Positions 51,049 through 60,180 of a DNA stretch of 64,000 bases are shown one piece after another (position 1 is the first letter of the stretch; each line of letters begins with the position of its first letter). The translations under genes and the position numbers were made by a program. Origin of the DNA: CBDHDJ01 sp965261645 (lineage in GTDB: Bacteria > Pseudomonadota > Alphaproteobacteria > SHVV01); assembly GCA_965261645.1 (NCBI GenBank), contig CBDHDJ010000004.1, positions 1,178,001-1,242,000 on the forward strand, read 5' to 3'. The notes under the pieces were generated by a model. That model was not told the DNA's origin and ran no database searches. It was given only the letters and a program-made list of their open reading frames with translations.

Positions 51049-51963
51049 ATGGCGGAGCTTTTGCAGGACAAGGTCGCCATCGTCACCGGGGCGGGACGCG
51101 GTATCGGCCGCGAGATCGCGCTCCTCATGGCTAGTGAGGGCGCCAAGGTTGTGGTCAACGATGTCGGCGCCGCGGTGAGCGGCGAGGGGGCGGACCAAGC
51201 CCCCGCACAGGAGGTGGTCCAAGCGATCGAGGCGGATGGCGGCGCGGCGGTGGCCAACGGCGACAGCGTGGCCTCCTGGGACGGCGCCCAGTCCATCGTG
51301 AAGGCCGCCCTCGATGCCTTCGGCCGTATCGACTGCGTCGTCAACAACGCGGGCATTCTGCGCGATCGCATCTTTCACAAGATGGAGCCTGAGGAATTCG
51401 AATCGGTCATCCAGGTCCACCTCATGGGTTCGTTCTACGTCAGCCGGGCCGCCGCGCCCCATTTCCGGGCACAGCAAAGCGGCGCCTTCGTGCACATGAC
51501 CTCGACGTCGGGGCTCGTCGGCAATGTCGGGCAGGCGAATTACGCGGCGGCGAAAATGGGGATCGTCGGCTTGTCACGTTCGATCGCGCTCGACATGGAG
51601 CGCTACAACGTGCGCTCCAACTGCATCTCGCCTTTTGCCTGGAGCCGCATGATCGGCTCGATCCCCACCGATACGCCCGAGCAAAAGGCTCGCGTCGAGA
51701 GGCTCAAGTCCATGACGCCTGCCAAGATTGCGCCTTTGGTCGTGCTGCTCGCGAGCGCTGCGGCATCCGGCATCACCGGTCAGATCATCGCGGTGCGCAG
51801 CAACGAGGTCTTTCTCATGAGCCAGTCCCGCCCGCTGCGCTCGATCCACCACTCCGAGGGTTGGACGCCGGAAAGCCTGGCGGCACGGCTGCCCGCGGCG
51901 TTTGAATCCGGCCTCTACTCGCTGGAGGTCTCGGCCGATGTCTTTTCCTGGGATCCGATTTGA
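51049..51963 (+). CDS. Short-chain dehydrogenase (3-hydroxyacyl-CoA dehydrogenase-like)
   Basis: A 304-residue classical SDR. NAD-binding motif VTGAGRGIGREIALL, NNAG in VVNNAGILRDRIF, catalytic Ser in MTSTSGLVGNVG and Tyr-x3-Lys in ANYAAAKMGIVG. The extended C-terminus (SRPLRSIHHSEGWTPESLAA ... DVFSWDPI) is that of the MFE-2-type hydroxyacyl-CoA dehydrogenases. GGGAGG six bases ahead of the ATG supports the start. It converges on the thiolase cluster and probably acts in the same CoA-dependent catabolism. Confidence 0.85.
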   Translation: MAELLQDKVAIVTGAGRGIGREIALLMASEGAKVVVNDVGAAVSGEGADQAPAQEVVQAIEADGGAAVANGDSVASWDGAQSIVKAALDAFGRIDCVVNNAGILRDRIFHKMEPEEFESVIQVHLMGSFYVSRAAAPHFRAQQSGAFVHMTSTSGLVGNVGQANYAAAKMGIVGLSRSIALDMERYNVRSNCISPFAWSRMIGSIPTDTPEQKARVERLKSMTPAKIAPLVVLLASAAASGITGQIIAVRSNEVFLMSQSRPLRSIHHSEGWTPESLAARLPAAFESGLYSLEVSADVFSWDPI

Positions 51964-52006
51964 ACGGGATGGACGCGAGCTGCCGGGCGCCGATCCTGCG
52001 GATGGC

Positions 52007-52489
52007 TCATTCAGCCGTTTCGTATCTTTCGGCGATTTGCGGATCGGCGCCGCGGTCTTTGGCGAAGCCCACGTCGTAGGGCGTCAGGAACCAGTTGGTG
52101 AGCCGAATCGACCTGAACTTCCACCGGCCACCCTCGCGCGCATAAACGTCTTCATAATAACCCCCGGCCCAGCGCGCCACGTTCTCGTGCGTTGTGTGCG
52201 GGCGAAAGAAGTACCATTTACCCGTTCCCGTATCGCCGTTGACCTCGATGATGGGATTGAGCGCGTAGTGCACCATGAAGGGCCAGAATTTGATGTTCCT
52301 CAACGCTTCGTGACCCTGTAACAAACCCATGATCTCACTGCCGAAGGAACCGTCCCCGGTGAACAGTTCGGCGACCTTGTCGCCCTCCTTGAGGTCCGAA
52401 TAGAGGCTGCACTCGGCCTTGAGGCGTTTGATCTCCTCGATGTCCCCGAGAACCCGGATGCGTTTTTCGAGGTCCTTCAGATCGGCCAT
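52007..52489 (-). CDS. SnoaL-like (NTF2-fold) protein
   Basis: A 160-residue cone-fold protein. LEKRIRVLGDIEEIKRLKAE opens the domain, GDKVAELFTGDGSFGSEIMG and HYALNPIIEVNGDTGTGKWY line the pocket, and WKFRSIRLTNWFLTPYD closes it. Many relatives dehydrate or isomerise polycyclic or acyl substrates, but this fold is too versatile for a firm call. It is last in the minus-strand cluster, 125 bp after the thiolase. Confidence 0.78.
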   Translation of the reverse strand: MADLKDLEKRIRVLGDIEEIKRLKAECSLYSDLKEGDKVAELFTGDGSFGSEIMGLLQGHEALRNIKFWPFMVHYALNPIIEVNGDTGTGKWYFFRPHTTHENVARWAGGYYEDVYAREGGRWKFRSIRLTNWFLTPYDVGFAKDRGADPQIAERYETAE

Positions 52490-52614
52490 GTCGTGTGTCT
52501 CCCCTCATGTGGGTGGGCCGAGGTGGCGGCTGGAACCAGCCAGATGCATCTCCACCGCCCCTAGTCCGATCCTTGTGACAGCGCTATTTCGCGGCGCGGC
52601 CAACGGCTCCTCTA

Positions 52615-53817
52615 CTACGCGCCCTCGCGGCCGATGATGGCGACGCTCGACACATTCTGGTGCGGCGCGCCGCCGAGGTTGTGGGTCATGCCGAGGACGG
52701 GATCGTCGAGCTGGCGTTCACTGGCCCGGCCGAGGATCTGGCTGTACATTTCATAAAGCATTCTCAGGCCCGAGGCGCCAATGGGGTGGCCGAAGCATTT
52801 CAGGCCGCCATCGATCTGGCACGGCACCTGCCCATCGGCGTGGTAAAAGCCATCGAGCACGTCCTTCCAGGCTTCGCCTTCAGCCGAGATATAGAGGTCC
52901 TCCATGGTCACCAGCTCGGTGATCGAGAAGCAGTCGTGGCATTCGAACATGGAGATCTGTTCGCGCGGCTTGTCGATGCCGGCTTCCTTGTAGGCCCGTT
53001 CCGCGGCCTTGCGGGTGGTCAGGAAATAGCTGCCGTCCCAAGAATTATGGGACGATTCCTGCCCGTTCGACACCGAGAGCTGCAGCGCCTTCACCGTCAC
53101 CAAGCCGGTCTTGCCGAGGCTGCGCGCGATCTCTGGCGTCGTCACGATGGCGGCGGCCGAACCGTCGGATACACCACAACAATCGAACAGACCGAGGGGC
53201 GCAGCGATCATCGGCGCGTTGAGCACCTTGTCCAGCGTGATCTCGTTCCGAAGGTGCGCTTTAGGGTTCTTGGCGCCGTTGGCGTGACTCTTCACCGATA
53301 TGGTGCCGATGGCTTTTTTCAACGTTTCGGCGTCCACGCCATGCTTTTCCTGATAGGCGGTGGCGAGCTGCGCGAAACCGCCCGGTGCCGAGGCGTTCGC
53401 GATGACCATGTCGTTGAGCGGGCCGCGGCTGCGTTGCGGCAGGCCGCCGTAGCCGGTGTCCTTCAATTTCTCGACGCCGAGAGAAAGCGCGATATCCGCA
53501 GCGCCCGACGCCACCGCATAGACCGCGCCCCGGAACGCCTCGGTGCCCGAAGCGCAGAAGTTCTCCACCCGGGTCACCGGAATATTGGGCAGGCGCAGCG
53601 CGATCGAGAGCGGCAGGCCCGATTTACCAACGTGCACTTCCTCGATCGCGGTCGCAAACCACGCGGCGTCGATCTCAGAGGTTTCGATGCCGGCGTCCGC
53701 CAGACATTCGACATAGGCCTCGACGATCAGGTCCTCTGCATCGCAATCCCAACGCTCGCCGAACTTGGAGCAGCCCATGCCCAGGATGGCGACTTTGTCC
53801 TTGATGCCTGAAGCCAT
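52615..53817 (-). CDS. Thiolase-family (SCP-x/acetyl-CoA acetyltransferase-like) protein
   Basis: A 400-residue non-decarboxylating thiolase-fold protein. The nucleophile is in TRVENFCASGTEAFRGAVYA. Other active-site blocks are SMFECHDCFSITELVTMED and KCFGHPIGASGLRMLYEM. Enzymes of this branch cleave or aldol-split acyl-CoAs and often work with a DUF35 partner, here fused to the upstream protein. It lies 21 bp downstream of that gene. Confidence 0.88.
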   Translation of the reverse strand: MASGIKDKVAILGMGCSKFGERWDCDAEDLIVEAYVECLADAGIETSEIDAAWFATAIEEVHVGKSGLPLSIALRLPNIPVTRVENFCASGTEAFRGAVYAVASGAADIALSLGVEKLKDTGYGGLPQRSRGPLNDMVIANASAPGGFAQLATAYQEKHGVDAETLKKAIGTISVKSHANGAKNPKAHLRNEITLDKVLNAPMIAAPLGLFDCCGVSDGSAAAIVTTPEIARSLGKTGLVTVKALQLSVSNGQESSHNSWDGSYFLTTRKAAERAYKEAGIDKPREQISMFECHDCFSITELVTMEDLYISAEGEAWKDVLDGFYHADGQVPCQIDGGLKCFGHPIGASGLRMLYEMYSQILGRASERQLDDPVLGMTHNLGGAPHQNVSSVAIIGREGA

Positions 53818-53838
53818 TTCTCTTCCTTCCCTTCGTGC

Positions 53839-55296
53839 CTAGTCCGCCGGCGCGGCTTTCCAGAAATACTTGCTGAACCCGCGCTTGTCATCGTGCGCCT
53901 TGATGCGGAACACCATGCGCATGGGATGGCCGACATCGACCTCGCCGACATCGACATCGGTGAAGTCCGCCATGAGGCGGCCACCTCCCTCAAACGTCAC
54001 CATGCCGAAATGCTGCGGCGGGTCAACCGCGTACGTCAAGTTATCGGCTGTCCAGCTCTGGATCCTGGCCGGCGTTTCCGCCATCGGGTGGTCCTCCTGG
54101 GTATCGAAGGCATGGCAATTCGGGCTGACGCAAACCCGGGATTTGGGAAACTGCACGGTGCCGCATTGTCGGCATTTGCCGCCCATGAAGCCCATGACCG
54201 TCTCCTTGTTGCGGTAGAGCGCGCTCAGCGCCGTCTGCTTGTCGAGCTCGGCGCGCAGGCCGCCGTCCTGCTGCACCAATTTGTTGAACGCGAGGTACTT
54301 GTTATAGCTAGTCTCTTCCTTGCGCCGCTCGAGATAGCCTTTGATGCCACGGCGCCTGCCGACATCGGTTAGCGCATCCGTGGTGCGGAACAGCAATACA
54401 TCGCAGCCCTGCCCCCAGCCGACCATCATGATGATCTGTCCCGGCTGAGCCTCCTGCAGGGCCAGGACCAGCATCACGAGCGCATGCGCCGTGCCCGCTT
54501 CGCCCATCGCACCATGCAGGTTGTCGCGCACGGCCTCCGCCGGAATGCCGGCCCGCTTGGCCACCAGACCGCCCAAGTTGCGGATGGTCCCCGGCATGAT
54601 GAAGTGATCGATATTGTCGGTGCCGAGCCCAGTGGCGGAGAGCGCAGCCTCGATCGCCGGCGGCACGATCTTCAGGTAACCCTCGTCCCTGATCCAACGC
54701 TCCTCCCAGTTGTAGTCGAAGTCATGGTTCTGGCCGCGGTAGTGATCGACGAAATCGACGGCCACCTGGTGAGCGCCGAGAAAATCCGCGATCGTTCCCT
54801 CGGCCCCGAGCACCAGCGCCGCTGCGCCATCGCCATACATCAACTCGTTCGTGGTGGCGGTTTTGGCGCGCCTTTTCTCCGCCGCCGCATAAAGGATCGC
54901 GCCGCCGTGGCCTTGTGTGGTCCACAAGGCATTGAGCAAGCCCGAGGTGCCCGCGCGTTGCGATGAGGTGATGTCCATGGTCATCAGGTTTTGGCCGAGA
55001 TTGAGCGCCGTGGCCAGGATGCCCGCGTTCTGCCGGTCATCGAACGGCAACGTCGTGGAAGCGAGGTGGATCGCCGTTATGCCCGCCGGTCTTTCGCCCG
55101 CCAGGCAATCGCGTGCGGCTTCCACGGCCAGGGTGAGCGAATCCTCGTCCCAATTGCACATGGACCGCTCGCCCGATGCATAGGCCTTGAGCGCCGGGTT
55201 GAACCAGGCATTGGCTGCAACGATGGCTTGGCGCTGGAGCCGGCGCCGCGGCACGTAGCCGCCAAAGGCCTTGATACCGACTTTTGGTGATTCCAT
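53839..55296 (-). CDS. HMG-CoA-synthase-like protein fused to a DUF35 zinc-ribbon/OB domain
   Basis: A 485-residue two-domain protein. Residues 1 to about 340 are a ketoacyl-synthase III/HMG-CoA-synthase-like fold (GIKAFGGYVPRRRLQRQAIV, NELMYGDGAAALVLGAEGTI, NLHGAMGEAGTAHALVMLVL). The segment normally holding the nucleophilic Cys reads MDITSSQRAGTSGLLNALW and has no Cys. From about 370 the DUF35 domain has a zinc ribbon KCRQCG and VCVSPNC and an OB-fold. It sits between the dimethylformamidase-like gene and the thiolase, 51 and 21 bp away. Confidence 0.83.
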   Translation of the reverse strand: MESPKVGIKAFGGYVPRRRLQRQAIVAANAWFNPALKAYASGERSMCNWDEDSLTLAVEAARDCLAGERPAGITAIHLASTTLPFDDRQNAGILATALNLGQNLMTMDITSSQRAGTSGLLNALWTTQGHGGAILYAAAEKRRAKTATTNELMYGDGAAALVLGAEGTIADFLGAHQVAVDFVDHYRGQNHDFDYNWEERWIRDEGYLKIVPPAIEAALSATGLGTDNIDHFIMPGTIRNLGGLVAKRAGIPAEAVRDNLHGAMGEAGTAHALVMLVLALQEAQPGQIIMMVGWGQGCDVLLFRTTDALTDVGRRRGIKGYLERRKEETSYNKYLAFNKLVQQDGGLRAELDKQTALSALYRNKETVMGFMGGKCRQCGTVQFPKSRVCVSPNCHAFDTQEDHPMAETPARIQSWTADNLTYAVDPPQHFGMVTFEGGGRLMADFTDVDVGEVDVGHPMRMVFRIKAHDDKRGFSKYFWKAAPAD

Positions 55297-55347
55297 GGGG
55301 ACTAATCCTGTGCGGCGTTCTCGTTGTAGGGCATTGCGTTGCCCGGT

Positions 55348-57609
55348 TCAGAACGGCTCGGCGGAGGCAAAGCGCGTGAGCACGTTTGTGGTCAGGCGCG
55401 AGACGTTGTTGTCGTAATTGTTGTGCGACAGGCTGCCGCACCAGGCAATCGAGCTGAACGCGAACACGGCGCCGCCTTGGGGGGTCTCGTAAAAGACGAG
55501 GTCGGCCCGGATGAGTTCGTTCGAATCCCCGAACGTGTTGTGCGTGTTGGCCCGGAACTGCTCCTTGACGAGAAGATAGGAATCGGTCAGGTCTTCGGAC
55601 TGGCCGACGACAAGCGCATGGGGTGGGGTGCCGAGCGAGCGGTCCGCGATATCGACCTCGACGCCCGCCGCGCCCCCGCCGATCAAGCCGAAGTCGCCGA
55701 TCAACTCGTCGCGGCCGATTCCCTCGAAGGCCCATTTGATGCGCGGATCGTTGCTTTCCCTGGTCCGCCGGTAAAACGTCGAGATGTCGAATCCCTGGGC
55801 GATGAACCCGGACCCGGCCACGCGCTGGGGCGCCCGGTTCTGGAAGCGCCATAGTCCACCGAGGCCGCCGTCGAAGCAGTGATGGAACTCGCCTGCCTCG
55901 GAGAGCCACGCCGCCGTCCCGCCCTGTCCCCGGCGCGTTTCGATGACGCCCGGGAGGCTCGGGTTGAAGGCGATGCGCCAATAAAAGCCGTTGCCGCCCA
56001 TATACATGAAGCGCCCGCCGTGATCGGTGTACGCCGCGAGGGCGTCCATCATGGCGCCCGAGTAGTACTCGGGGTGGGTGCCGGTCAGCACGACGTTGTA
56101 GGGCTTGAGAGCGTCGAGGCCTTCCTCGTGGACGTCCTCGTCGGTCATCACGTCGAATTCAAATCCCTGGGCCTCCATCCAGTCGGTCAGGTGGGTATCG
56201 GCGTTGTAGCCCCAGAGCTGCGAGCCCGTACACGGCAAAGCCAGCATGACCTTGGGCCTCATGTTGATGATTGGCCTCAAGCGTGACGAGTAGCAGATGC
56301 CGCTGCCATCGGAATGGCCATCGTAAAGCGACGTGGCGAGTTCAGGATTTTCATTGAGATGGCGTTCCCAGGGCTGGGCGATGAACAAGTGGCCGGCGAT
56401 GAGCTCGCCTCGCGGCGACATCCAATGCTGGATGCGGTTGGCGTAGGCCATGTAGCTGGCGGTCGGCGCGAGGAAGAGAATCTTGGCGCTTGCCGTGCCC
56501 CGCGGCGGGCGCACGTAGAACGGCAGGTAATCCTCCTCCTCGCCGCTTTTCAGGCGAACCGCGTAGCAGCCGCTCTTCAGCCCGGGGGGCACGGTGAGAG
56601 TGAAATCGGTCTCCCAGCCGGTGTCGTAAAGGTCGTCATCGTGGAAGTGGATGGCGCCGTATTGTTCGGGCGCGACGGTCCAGTCCGCCACCTCGCCGTC
56701 CCAGTTGTAGCCGGTCATGGCGCGGGCGGGCAAATTGTCGACCTCGCCGTGCAGGTTGTTGCCCGAAATGTCCGTGACATCCTGGGACGGAATATCGAGC
56801 GCGAAGTCCCAGGCCCCGACGACGGCGGTCCTGAGGCTCGTGGCGAAGGGCGGCTGCTGGAGATCGCCCATGGCAGCCCGGTCCAACGCGCCCCGGGCGA
56901 TGCGCGGCGCATCGATCTTGCCGTTGTAGTGATTGGCCGTGTGGTGCCGGCCCTTGACGGTCTGGCGGATGATCGCCGCCATCGTTACCGGCGCGGTCCC
57001 CATGTCGAGGCGCCGCAATTTTGATTTCGCGCTGGCTCTGCCTTTGTCGCTCCCCCTGACGTACTCGACAAACGGCTCCTGATAGACCATCACCTTTCGG
57101 GTCTTGGCATCGTAGCTCGCGCCGACGAAGTACCATTCGCGCTCGAGCAGCGCGCTTCCCGTACTGATGACCTCGGTCTTTCCTTTGCCGTCACCGAGCC
57201 TGAGGGCGAGAGCGCCGGATGCATCGATCATCAGCTGGAAACCGGCTTTGGATTTCTCCGACCACTTGGCGATCAAATTCTGCTCGCCCTTGGCGGGTGT
57301 CGTCGGCCAGATCATGGCCTGCACGGTGAAGCTCGTCAGCTCGTCGATCACGGGGCGGCTCGGAATGACGGCGAAGGAGCCGGCGTTGATGATCTGCTTG
57401 CGTCCCTTGTAGGTGCGGTTCACCGGCGATTTGATGACTTTCTCCTTGTAGCCGGGCCCCGCCGGGTTGAGATCGCCGTTGATGACGCGCACGAGATCGG
57501 CCCGATAGCTCTTGGGCCCGTCGCAACTGACTTTGAACTCGATCGTCTCGCCCGGCGCGGCGCTCAGTCGGTCCGAATAACCCAAGATTTTCAGGTACTG
57601 GGTCGCCAT
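55348..57609 (-). CDS. N,N-dimethylformamidase large-subunit-like protein
   Basis: A 753-residue protein of the DMFase beta-subunit family. An N-terminal beta domain (ILGYSDRLSAAPGETIEFKV) precedes a concanavalin/LamG-like domain (about 85-245) and the DMFA2-type catalytic domain (about 370 to the end). Candidate iron ligands of the two-Tyr-one-carboxylate site known in Paracoccus are Tyr in PTASYMAYANR (386 or 389), Tyr440 in GSGICYSSRL, and Glu514 with neighbouring His512 in LTGTHPEYYSG. No small subunit gene is adjacent. It leads the minus-strand operon, so the substrate is likely an amide, but its identity is unknown. Confidence 0.85.
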   Translation of the reverse strand: MATQYLKILGYSDRLSAAPGETIEFKVSCDGPKSYRADLVRVINGDLNPAGPGYKEKVIKSPVNRTYKGRKQIINAGSFAVIPSRPVIDELTSFTVQAMIWPTTPAKGEQNLIAKWSEKSKAGFQLMIDASGALALRLGDGKGKTEVISTGSALLEREWYFVGASYDAKTRKVMVYQEPFVEYVRGSDKGRASAKSKLRRLDMGTAPVTMAAIIRQTVKGRHHTANHYNGKIDAPRIARGALDRAAMGDLQQPPFATSLRTAVVGAWDFALDIPSQDVTDISGNNLHGEVDNLPARAMTGYNWDGEVADWTVAPEQYGAIHFHDDDLYDTGWETDFTLTVPPGLKSGCYAVRLKSGEEEDYLPFYVRPPRGTASAKILFLAPTASYMAYANRIQHWMSPRGELIAGHLFIAQPWERHLNENPELATSLYDGHSDGSGICYSSRLRPIINMRPKVMLALPCTGSQLWGYNADTHLTDWMEAQGFEFDVMTDEDVHEEGLDALKPYNVVLTGTHPEYYSGAMMDALAAYTDHGGRFMYMGGNGFYWRIAFNPSLPGVIETRRGQGGTAAWLSEAGEFHHCFDGGLGGLWRFQNRAPQRVAGSGFIAQGFDISTFYRRTRESNDPRIKWAFEGIGRDELIGDFGLIGGGAAGVEVDIADRSLGTPPHALVVGQSEDLTDSYLLVKEQFRANTHNTFGDSNELIRADLVFYETPQGGAVFAFSSIAWCGSLSHNNYDNNVSRLTTNVLTRFASAEPF

Positions 57610-57813
57610 CGAAATCCTCCCCGCACAAGGCCATGATACGACTTAGCCGATAGCGTATCCTCATCAGCCGTGTGGAGGCCAGGGAGTTCCAGAGGTGCAA
57701 GGATTACGCGCCCGCGAGACGACCTTTTGGGCTGTCCCCCAAGATTGTCCGTCAAGAACATTTCGAGCCCGTGGGGCACCCCTTGCAACGAAATGGAGGT
57801 CGGGAAGAAAACA

Positions 57814-57888
<75 letters not shown>

Positions 57889-58005
57889 CAGATCATTCGG
57901 CACCTTGCCATAGGGGTTTGGGCGCGCGCAAGCCGCCGCACCGCTTGACGGACACGGGGCCGGCACGGCATTGTGCGCGCCGATTATCCCGGCCGAGGGT
58001 GACCC

Positions 58006-58185
58006 ATGGCAGAGCGTAAATCCGAGCGTGAAGCCCCGGCGAGGGCGCGGCCCGCCAAGGGTGAGAAACGCCGGGACCGTTTGGCCCGCGCGCTGCGCGA
58101 CAATCTCAAGCGGCGCAAGGAGCAGGCCCGGTCGCTGGAGCGGGCGCGCGGCGGCATGCCGGAAGCGAACCGGGGCAAGGATTAG
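58006..58185 (+). CDS. Small highly basic protein upstream of murA
   Basis: A 59-residue Arg/Lys/Ala-rich protein starting MAERKSEREAPARARPAKGE, with a helix DRLARALRDNLKRRKEQARS. Small basic proteins of this kind are common just upstream of murA in alphaproteobacteria. The function is unknown. GAGGGTGA lies upstream as a weak ribosome site. Confidence 0.65.
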   Translation: MAERKSEREAPARARPAKGEKRRDRLARALRDNLKRRKEQARSLERARGGMPEANRGKD

Positions 58186-58316
58186 CGGCAACCCGGTCGA
58201 TATCGCCGCAAGGCTGGATTTTTCGCGAGGACAGGCTGTTCGGTTTTCCGCTGGGCGGCGATGACCCTATAAAGCGCCCGTTGGGATGCCTGTGAGCGCA
58301 GACGCGGTGATCGGTT

Positions 58317-59603
58317 ATGGATCAGATACGTATTCAGGGCGGCGTGCCGCTTAACGGCACCATCGAGATCAGCGGCGCAAAGAACGCCGCGCTGCCGCTC
58401 ATGGCGGCTTGTCTTCTGACCGAGGAGCCCGTGGTGCTCGGCAATGTGCCGGAGCTCGCCGACATCACGACGCTGGGCCACCTGTTGGAGCGGTTCGGCG
58501 TGGTGATCGAGGATGAGGACGCCGCCCGCACCCGCAACACCCTCGGCCGCAGCCTCCGCTTCACCGCCGGCGAGATCGCCAGCACGACGGCGCCCTATGA
58601 TCTGGTGCGCAAGATGCGCGCATCGGTCCTCGTCCTCGGGCCGCTGCTCGCGCGGACCGGCCGCGCTCGCGTATCGCTGCCCGGCGGCTGCGCCATCGGC
58701 CCCCGCCCCGTCGATCTTCACCTCAAGGGCCTGCAGCAGCTCGGCGCCGACATTGAGCTGCGCGATGGCTACATCCACGCGGCCGCGCCACATGGGCTAA
58801 AGGGTGCAGCGATCCACTTTCCCAACGTCTCGGTGGGGGCGACCGAGAATCTCCTGATGGCGGCCAGCCTCGCCGCCGGCGAGACCGTGCTCGAGAATGC
58901 GGCATGCGAGCCCGAAGTCGTCGATCTGGCCCGTTGCCTCGTCGCCATGGGCGCCGAGATCGAAGGGATCGGGTCAGAGCGACTGACCATCCGCGGGGCG
59001 GCGCGCCTCCATGGCGCCACCCATCGCGTACTCGCGGACCGCATCGAGACCGGAACCTATGCGATGGCCGTCGGCGCGACCGGCGGGGAGGTCGAGCTCA
59101 TCGATGCTCGGCTCGATCATATCGGCGCTTTGAGCGAAGCCCTGTCCCATGCTGGCGTGGCGATCGAGGTGACCGCGCGCGGCCTGAAGGTGATGCGCGA
59201 CGGCGGCGTGATCGGCGGCGTCGACGTGACGACCCAGCCCTATCCGGGTTTCCCCACCGACCTGCAGGCCCAGCTGATGGCCTTGATGGCGACCGCCGAG
59301 GGATCGGCGACGATCACCGAAGCGATCTTCGAGAATCGTTTCATGCACGTCCCGGAGCTCTGCCGCATGGGAGCCGATATCAGCGTGCACGGCGCGACCG
59401 CCTTGGTGCGCGGCGTGCCCAAGCTGTTCGGCGCGCCGGTGATGGCGACGGATCTCCGCGCTTCCGTGTCCCTCGTGGCCGCCGGCCTCGTGGCCGAGGG
59501 CGAGACCGTGGTCAACCGGGTCTACCACCTCGATCGCGGCTATGAGCGGCTGGTCGAGAAATTGGCGGGCTGCGGGGCCCGCATCGAGCGGGCGAGCCCG
59601 TGA
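58317..59603 (+). CDS. murA: UDP-N-acetylglucosamine 1-carboxyvinyltransferase MurA
   Basis: A 428-residue EPSP-synthase-fold enzyme catalysing the first committed step of peptidoglycan synthesis: enolpyruvyl transfer from PEP to UDP-GlcNAc. The N-terminal Lys is in EISGAKNAALPLMAA. The fosfomycin-reactive Cys is Cys125 in SLPGGCAIGPRPVDLH. The C-terminal half includes TQPYPGFPTDLQAQLMALMA and VYHLDRGYERLVEKL. The stop overlaps the next start by four bases. Confidence 0.97.
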   Translation: MDQIRIQGGVPLNGTIEISGAKNAALPLMAACLLTEEPVVLGNVPELADITTLGHLLERFGVVIEDEDAARTRNTLGRSLRFTAGEIASTTAPYDLVRKMRASVLVLGPLLARTGRARVSLPGGCAIGPRPVDLHLKGLQQLGADIELRDGYIHAAAPHGLKGAAIHFPNVSVGATENLLMAASLAAGETVLENAACEPEVVDLARCLVAMGAEIEGIGSERLTIRGAARLHGATHRVLADRIETGTYAMAVGATGGEVELIDARLDHIGALSEALSHAGVAIEVTARGLKVMRDGGVIGGVDVTTQPYPGFPTDLQAQLMALMATAEGSATITEAIFENRFMHVPELCRMGADISVHGATALVRGVPKLFGAPVMATDLRASVSLVAAGLVAEGETVVNRVYHLDRGYERLVEKLAGCGARIERASP

Positions 59604-60085
59604 CCTCCGATCCGCTCCAGAGCGAATCCGTGGGTGGTCTCAAGCTGCGGGCCGAGGATGAAAAGGACCTCGCCGTCGTCGCTGCCTGCCTGCAGGACGC
59701 CATTACGCACGTCGGCGAGATGTCCTATCTGCCCCGCAAGCACCGGTTCGCGGCGGTCTTCAACCGCTTCCTCTGGGAAGAGAAAGAGGAGGAAAAGAGG
59801 CCGTCGCGGGCACATGAGCGCGTGCGCACCGGCGTCCATTTCGACGGGGTTCTCGGGGTTCAGGCCCGCGGGTTGGAGGGCGCGCGCAAGGACGATGTGC
59901 TCGCGCTCTTGACGATGACCCCCGAGGCGGGCGAAGAGGGGGCCAGCACGATCACCTTGGTGTTCGCCGGGTCCGCCGAAATCAAGCTCGATGTCGAATG
60001 CATCGACTGTCACGTGGCAGATCTGAGTCCGCCCTGGAAGGCGCGGGCGGCTCCGCGTCACCCGGTGGAAGACTCCGGGGATTGA
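59600..60085 (+). CDS. DUF2948 family protein
   Basis: A 161-residue protein. The family opening is LKLRAEDEKDLAVVAACLQD followed by AITHVGEMSYLPRKHRFAAV and FNRFLWEE. A second region (HFDGVLGVQARGLEGARKDD, LVFAGSAEIKLDVECIDCHV) completes it. It is characteristic of alphaproteobacteria, usually between murA and hisD or hisG. Its function is unknown. The tail beyond DLSPPWKARAAPRHP is standard for the family. Confidence 0.85.
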   Translation: MTSDPLQSESVGGLKLRAEDEKDLAVVAACLQDAITHVGEMSYLPRKHRFAAVFNRFLWEEKEEEKRPSRAHERVRTGVHFDGVLGVQARGLEGARKDDVLALLTMTPEAGEEGASTITLVFAGSAEIKLDVECIDCHVADLSPPWKARAAPRHPVEDSGD

Positions 60086-60180
60086 AGGCACAGGCAACCG
60101 GGTTGAGACCGTGCCGGTCCGGCCCCAGCCGGCCGGGTGGATGGGCCACCGAGGCCAGAGCACGAATTAGAGGATGAGTT

